Under the pieces are notes generated by a model. The model searched no databases. It was not told the DNA's origin and saw nothing but the letters and a program-made list of their open reading frames with translations. Both the position numbers and the translations under genes were made by a program. Of a stretch of 64,000 bases of DNA, positions 61,427-64,000 are shown piece after piece (position 1 is the stretch's first letter; each line of letters begins with the position of its first letter). This stretch comes from Tritrichomonas musculus. Its lineage: Eukaryota > Parabasalia > Tritrichomonadida > Tritrichomonadidae. The stretch is taken from positions 2,311,001-2,375,000 of the forward strand of contig JAPFFF010000020.1 in the NCBI GenBank assembly GCA_039105265.1. Direction: 5' to 3'.

Positions 61427-63355
61427 TTACTCATATCCAGCAGGGACACCTACAGCATAATACTCTACACCATTTGTGCTCCAGGTCCAGTATGTATCGC
61501 TGCAAATCCAAGCTTCTGGTGCAGGTGGGTGTTGATCTGGATAGTCAGGGTCTGGTATAAAGTATGTGTCGTTCTCTCCTTGGTACATTGGTTGTCCTCT
61601 AAATGTGACTGTAATAGATGTTGAGCCCGTATCGATACCATCAAAGACATATCCAGCATTACTTCTCTCCATTTGGAAATTGATACCAAAAGAAGTACCA
61701 TCACTCCTGCAATTGGTATAACGCTTTCCAGTAACAGGATCATTAAGAGGTTGCGTGAAGGAGTCCTCAAATTCTTGGGTTGCTTCTAAAGTTCCGTCGA
61801 GTTCATTTGCAATAAGTTGATGTTGGTAGAACCTTGCTGCACACGTATCACTGAATTCAGTATCTGGGTATGTTCTTTTATTTACGATGAGCTGAACATT
61901 TCTGTACATAATATTATCAAAGCAGGTGATGTCTGCCGGCGATTTTGGAAACATCATGGTAATGTTAGTGGCGTTACGAAGAGGTACAGACTTAGAGATT
62001 TCAAGACCATTTACCTTTGCACTTCCCTCAAAGATTTCTCGAGTGAGTTCTTGCGCAGGTACTAGCAATGGTGTTTGTAATTCTCGAACTAAACCTTGAT
62101 ATGTTTCTTCTTTTAGTCCAAATCCTGCCAAGTTGCTACGTCCCAATTGTATTGTGCCACCGAGGACATCAAGGGTGATTTTTCCAACACTGAGGTTGAT
62201 ATTGTCGTCGCTCTTCTTAACATCAGTAATTAAAGCACCTTCTACTTCTTCACTTATGATTTTCACATCATCTCCAGCATTGAGAACATAATCAGGATTG
62301 GCAGCAGCTATCATAATCGCAAATGAAGCTTTATTGATGTCGTCCTTTGTTACTCCATATTTAGTGTAGTCGGCTTCTGTATAATGGAAGTCTATCGTCA
62401 AAGGTTCTGCTTCATCATTATGTGTGTCTGCCCTACTTGCTGGATCTGTATCTGTGTAAGCTTTTCCTGCGTGTAGTCTTTGGTACTTAATGTGTAAGAC
62501 TTGATTTGATGCTGGCTTTTCTGAGTAATGAACGACTATATTTGATGGTCTACCTACTTGTGTGAACTTGCGTGAGATTGGAACTACTGCTGGAATTTGT
62601 TCTGTAATTTCTTTATCCTCCAAAAACTGCAATGTTTCTTTTACAATATTTGGATTTACTTGACACCATACCATTGCGCGAAGACTTGTTTTGACTTCCT
62701 CTTCTATTTCACCACAGATAGCATTAGGGTAGAGTTGCCAAGCCTGAAGTACAAGTTGATCTGTAAATGGAATTGTGAGTTCAATAGTGAATGTATGTGG
62801 CTGTCCATCAGCAATGTCTACTAAATCAATGTAGGTTCCACAGACAGATGGTGAGTATTGTGCAACGTTTTCCCAGATACTATGACTGAATTTACTAGAA
62901 GCTTTGGCATCTCTAGGCTTGATACTGTTATACGCAAATGATTCCCTTTGTAGTTCATCTTGCCTGTATGCAGAGAGGAGTTTGTCATTTATCCAGAATC
63001 TACAGTCCTCATAGAATTCCACAGCATTTTTGAAGCCCACGAAGATTTTCATGAGTTTGTTCTTATCTGCTGAAACATCTATAGGGTCTGACAATTTAAT
63101 TCTGAAGTCGAGGAGTATAGTTGAGAATGATTTTTCTATTTGTGTTATTGTGTGTCCTGAATGTGTGAGCTTGATTCTGGTCTTGGTTCCAACAGGGAGT
63201 GGAGCGTCTTTGTCTTTAAACTCTTCCATAATGAATGAGAAAGAATTGTCGCCACCGTTTTTCTGTATTAAATTGCGCATCTTATTTTGGAAGAACCCGA
63301 GTACGTCACCTTCATCATTTCCTAAATTCTTGGTTTGAGCGTTGTAGTATGTCAT
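61427..63355 (-). CDS. Polinton major capsid protein (double jelly-roll type)
   Basis: About 642 residues from the ATG at 63355 (MTYYNAQTKNLGND); the frame is open further upstream but only through sequence of the divergent small gene. The beta-rich body contains segments such as CRFWINDKLLSAYRQDELQR, FSHSIWENVAQYSPSVCGTY and TIELTIPFTDQLVLQAWQLY, with P-N-A-I-C-G after it. This is the pattern of Polinton/Maverick capsid proteins (short strands, a W-N/W-E turn and an L-x-I-P-F segment in the first jelly roll). The second half should form the other jelly roll. Capsid proteins of this class would let the element form virus-like particles. Assignment is by pattern memory, without a search. Confidence 0.65.
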   Translation of the reverse strand: MTYYNAQTKNLGNDEGDVLGFFQNKMRNLIQKNGGDNSFSFIMEEFKDKDAPLPVGTKTRIKLTHSGHTITQIEKSFSTILLDFRIKLSDPIDVSADKNKLMKIFVGFKNAVEFYEDCRFWINDKLLSAYRQDELQRESFAYNSIKPRDAKASSKFSHSIWENVAQYSPSVCGTYIDLVDIADGQPHTFTIELTIPFTDQLVLQAWQLYPNAICGEIEEEVKTSLRAMVWCQVNPNIVKETLQFLEDKEITEQIPAVVPISRKFTQVGRPSNIVVHYSEKPASNQVLHIKYQRLHAGKAYTDTDPASRADTHNDEAEPLTIDFHYTEADYTKYGVTKDDINKASFAIMIAAANPDYVLNAGDDVKIISEEVEGALITDVKKSDDNINLSVGKITLDVLGGTIQLGRSNLAGFGLKEETYQGLVRELQTPLLVPAQELTREIFEGSAKVNGLEISKSVPLRNATNITMMFPKSPADITCFDNIMYRNVQLIVNKRTYPDTEFSDTCAARFYQHQLIANELDGTLEATQEFEDSFTQPLNDPVTGKRYTNCRSDGTSFGINFQMERSNAGYVFDGIDTGSTSITVTFRGQPMYQGENDTYFIPDPDYPDQHPPAPEAWICSDTYWTWSTNGVEYYAVGVPAGYE

Positions 63356-63397
63356 TTCAGTTTCAAAAAAAGTATCTTTTTCCACGAATTCAAAATC

Positions 63398-63652
63398 ATG
63401 GCTTTCGGAAGTTTCTTCAAAAAGATAGCAAAAGGCGTTAAAAATGTCGTAAGTAAAGCAGCACCAATAGTATCCAAAGTAGCAAAAGCAGTAGCTCCAG
63501 TCTTCGGTGGTACAGTCGGAAATGTTCTCAATACTATAGGCAATTTTGCAGACAAAGCAGATTCTTGGGTAAATGGAGACAAAAATAGCAGCGGAACAAA
63601 TGCAATTGGGGTCAGAAATGTAAACAGATTTGATGTCCCTATGTTGAAGTAG
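63398..63652 (+). CDS. Small amphipathic Polinton protein, divergent from the capsid gene
   Basis: 84 residues, starting MAFGSFFKKIAKGVKNVVSK then AAPIVSKVAKAVAPVFGG. The first 45 residues are an alternating Lys/Val/Ala-rich amphipathic helix with glycines, like membrane-active or DNA-condensing minor capsid peptides (adenovirus pVI/pX-like in character only). The tail is polar. Its ATG is only 42 bases from that of the capsid gene on the other strand, so the two presumably share a divergent promoter. Confidence 0.55.
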   Translation: MAFGSFFKKIAKGVKNVVSKAAPIVSKVAKAVAPVFGGTVGNVLNTIGNFADKADSWVNGDKNSSGTNAIGVRNVNRFDVPMLK

Positions 63653-63693
63653 GTCTGAATTCCGACTGACTTCTATCACTCAAAAATAAATAA

Positions 63694-63809
63694 CACAATC
63701 CGTCACCTCACTAATGTTTTTGCACAATCTGTCATCTCACTAATGTTTTTGCACAATCTGTCACCTCATCAATGTTTTTGCACAATCCGTCACCTCATCA
63801 ATGTTTTTC
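63694..63809. repeat. Four tandem copies of a 29-bp unit
   Basis: CACAATCYGTCAYCTCAYYAATG followed by TTTTTG, starting at 63694, 63723, 63752 and 63781. The copies differ at three positions only. It lies just downstream of the small Polinton gene. Confidence 0.9.
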
Positions 63810-64000
63810 CATATCAGCAGTACAATTTTTTTCTCACTTCTTCATCTAGTGGCGGATCTTCATCAGGGAGTACAGAATAAATTTCCACACACAATCGTAA
63901 AAACTCAACTATGATTAAACATGAAAGAAGAACATTTGTTATTATCATTTTTGTTCGTATTAAAGATGTCAGAAATTAAAATACTCCAACCTATCACAAA
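63810..64000. other. Right edge of the window
   Basis: No complete gene. The sequence AGTGGCGGATCTTCATCAGG near 63847 is GC-richer than its flanks, and the last 60 bases could begin another frame, but neither can be judged here. Confidence 0.3.

Larger units (their letters stand above)
60480..64000. mobile_element. Polinton/Maverick element, partial (runs off the window)
   Basis: Recognised from the double-jelly-roll-type major capsid protein gene with accompanying small genes in typical compact spacing, and a base composition less AT-rich than the host spacers. Parts seen: a degraded coding stretch at 60490-60790, a 172-residue protein at 60823-61341, the major capsid protein at 61427-63355 and a divergent small amphipathic protein at 63398-63652. 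The DNA polymerase, integrase, ATPase and protease are not in the window and would lie to the right. The capsid frame looks whole; overall the element has few visible breaks in this part, so it is probably fairly young. Exact left end not determined. Confidence 0.65.

Overview
The window reads as nuclear DNA of a parabasalid protist, most like an AT-rich Tritrichomonas (T. foetus-like). The evidence is: no introns that I can see; very AT-rich spacers with long homopolymers; trichomonad initiator (Inr) motifs TCATTTTTT a few bases before several ATGs; ankyrin proteins of the DUF3447 type; Pmp-like beta-helix surface proteins; fused ankyrin/TKL kinases; and a Polinton (Maverick) capsid gene cluster.

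Layout. 0-5 kb: five copies of a GC-rich 24-bp motif, then an ankyrin gene whose 3' part dissolves into 188-bp tandem units. 5-11 kb: a polo-like kinase and an acidic low-complexity protein. 11-12.2 kb: an island of bacterial-looking DNA with a Shine-Dalgarno box, signal peptide, bidirectional terminator and a convergent gene tail, followed by a transposase remnant. 14-26 kb: ordinary single genes (a C2-like protein, ethanolamine-phosphate cytidylyltransferase, a caspase-like protein that seems to lack its histidine, a small trichomonad protein, a two-CH-domain actin binder, a CAP-like membrane protein with a Cys-rich tail, and an EF-hand-like protein), plus an 11-bp satellite. 26-35 kb: a tRNA-like sequence, a pseudokinase, a foldback element with a GC-rich core, a TIR-bounded element and a 23-bp satellite. 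35-50 kb: two duplicated ankyrin-coiled coil-kinase loci. One has nested hAT-like DNA transposons in its upstream region. Between the two lies a midasin pseudogene split by another hAT-like insertion with an exact 8-bp target duplication. GC-rich islands here point to gene conversion. 50-58.6 kb: one very large Pmp-like beta-helix membrane protein. 59-64 kb: a second foldback element, then part of a Polinton.

The strongest unusual signals are three. First, the near-identical 188-bp ankyrin units (63 codons minus one base) vary mainly at whole codons that match the exposed, partner-contacting positions of an ankyrin repeat. Second, two foldback elements share a GC-rich core with a compensatory base pair but have unrelated inverted arms. 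Third, there is a bacterial-type DNA island. All coordinates and similarities were read by eye; no search was run.
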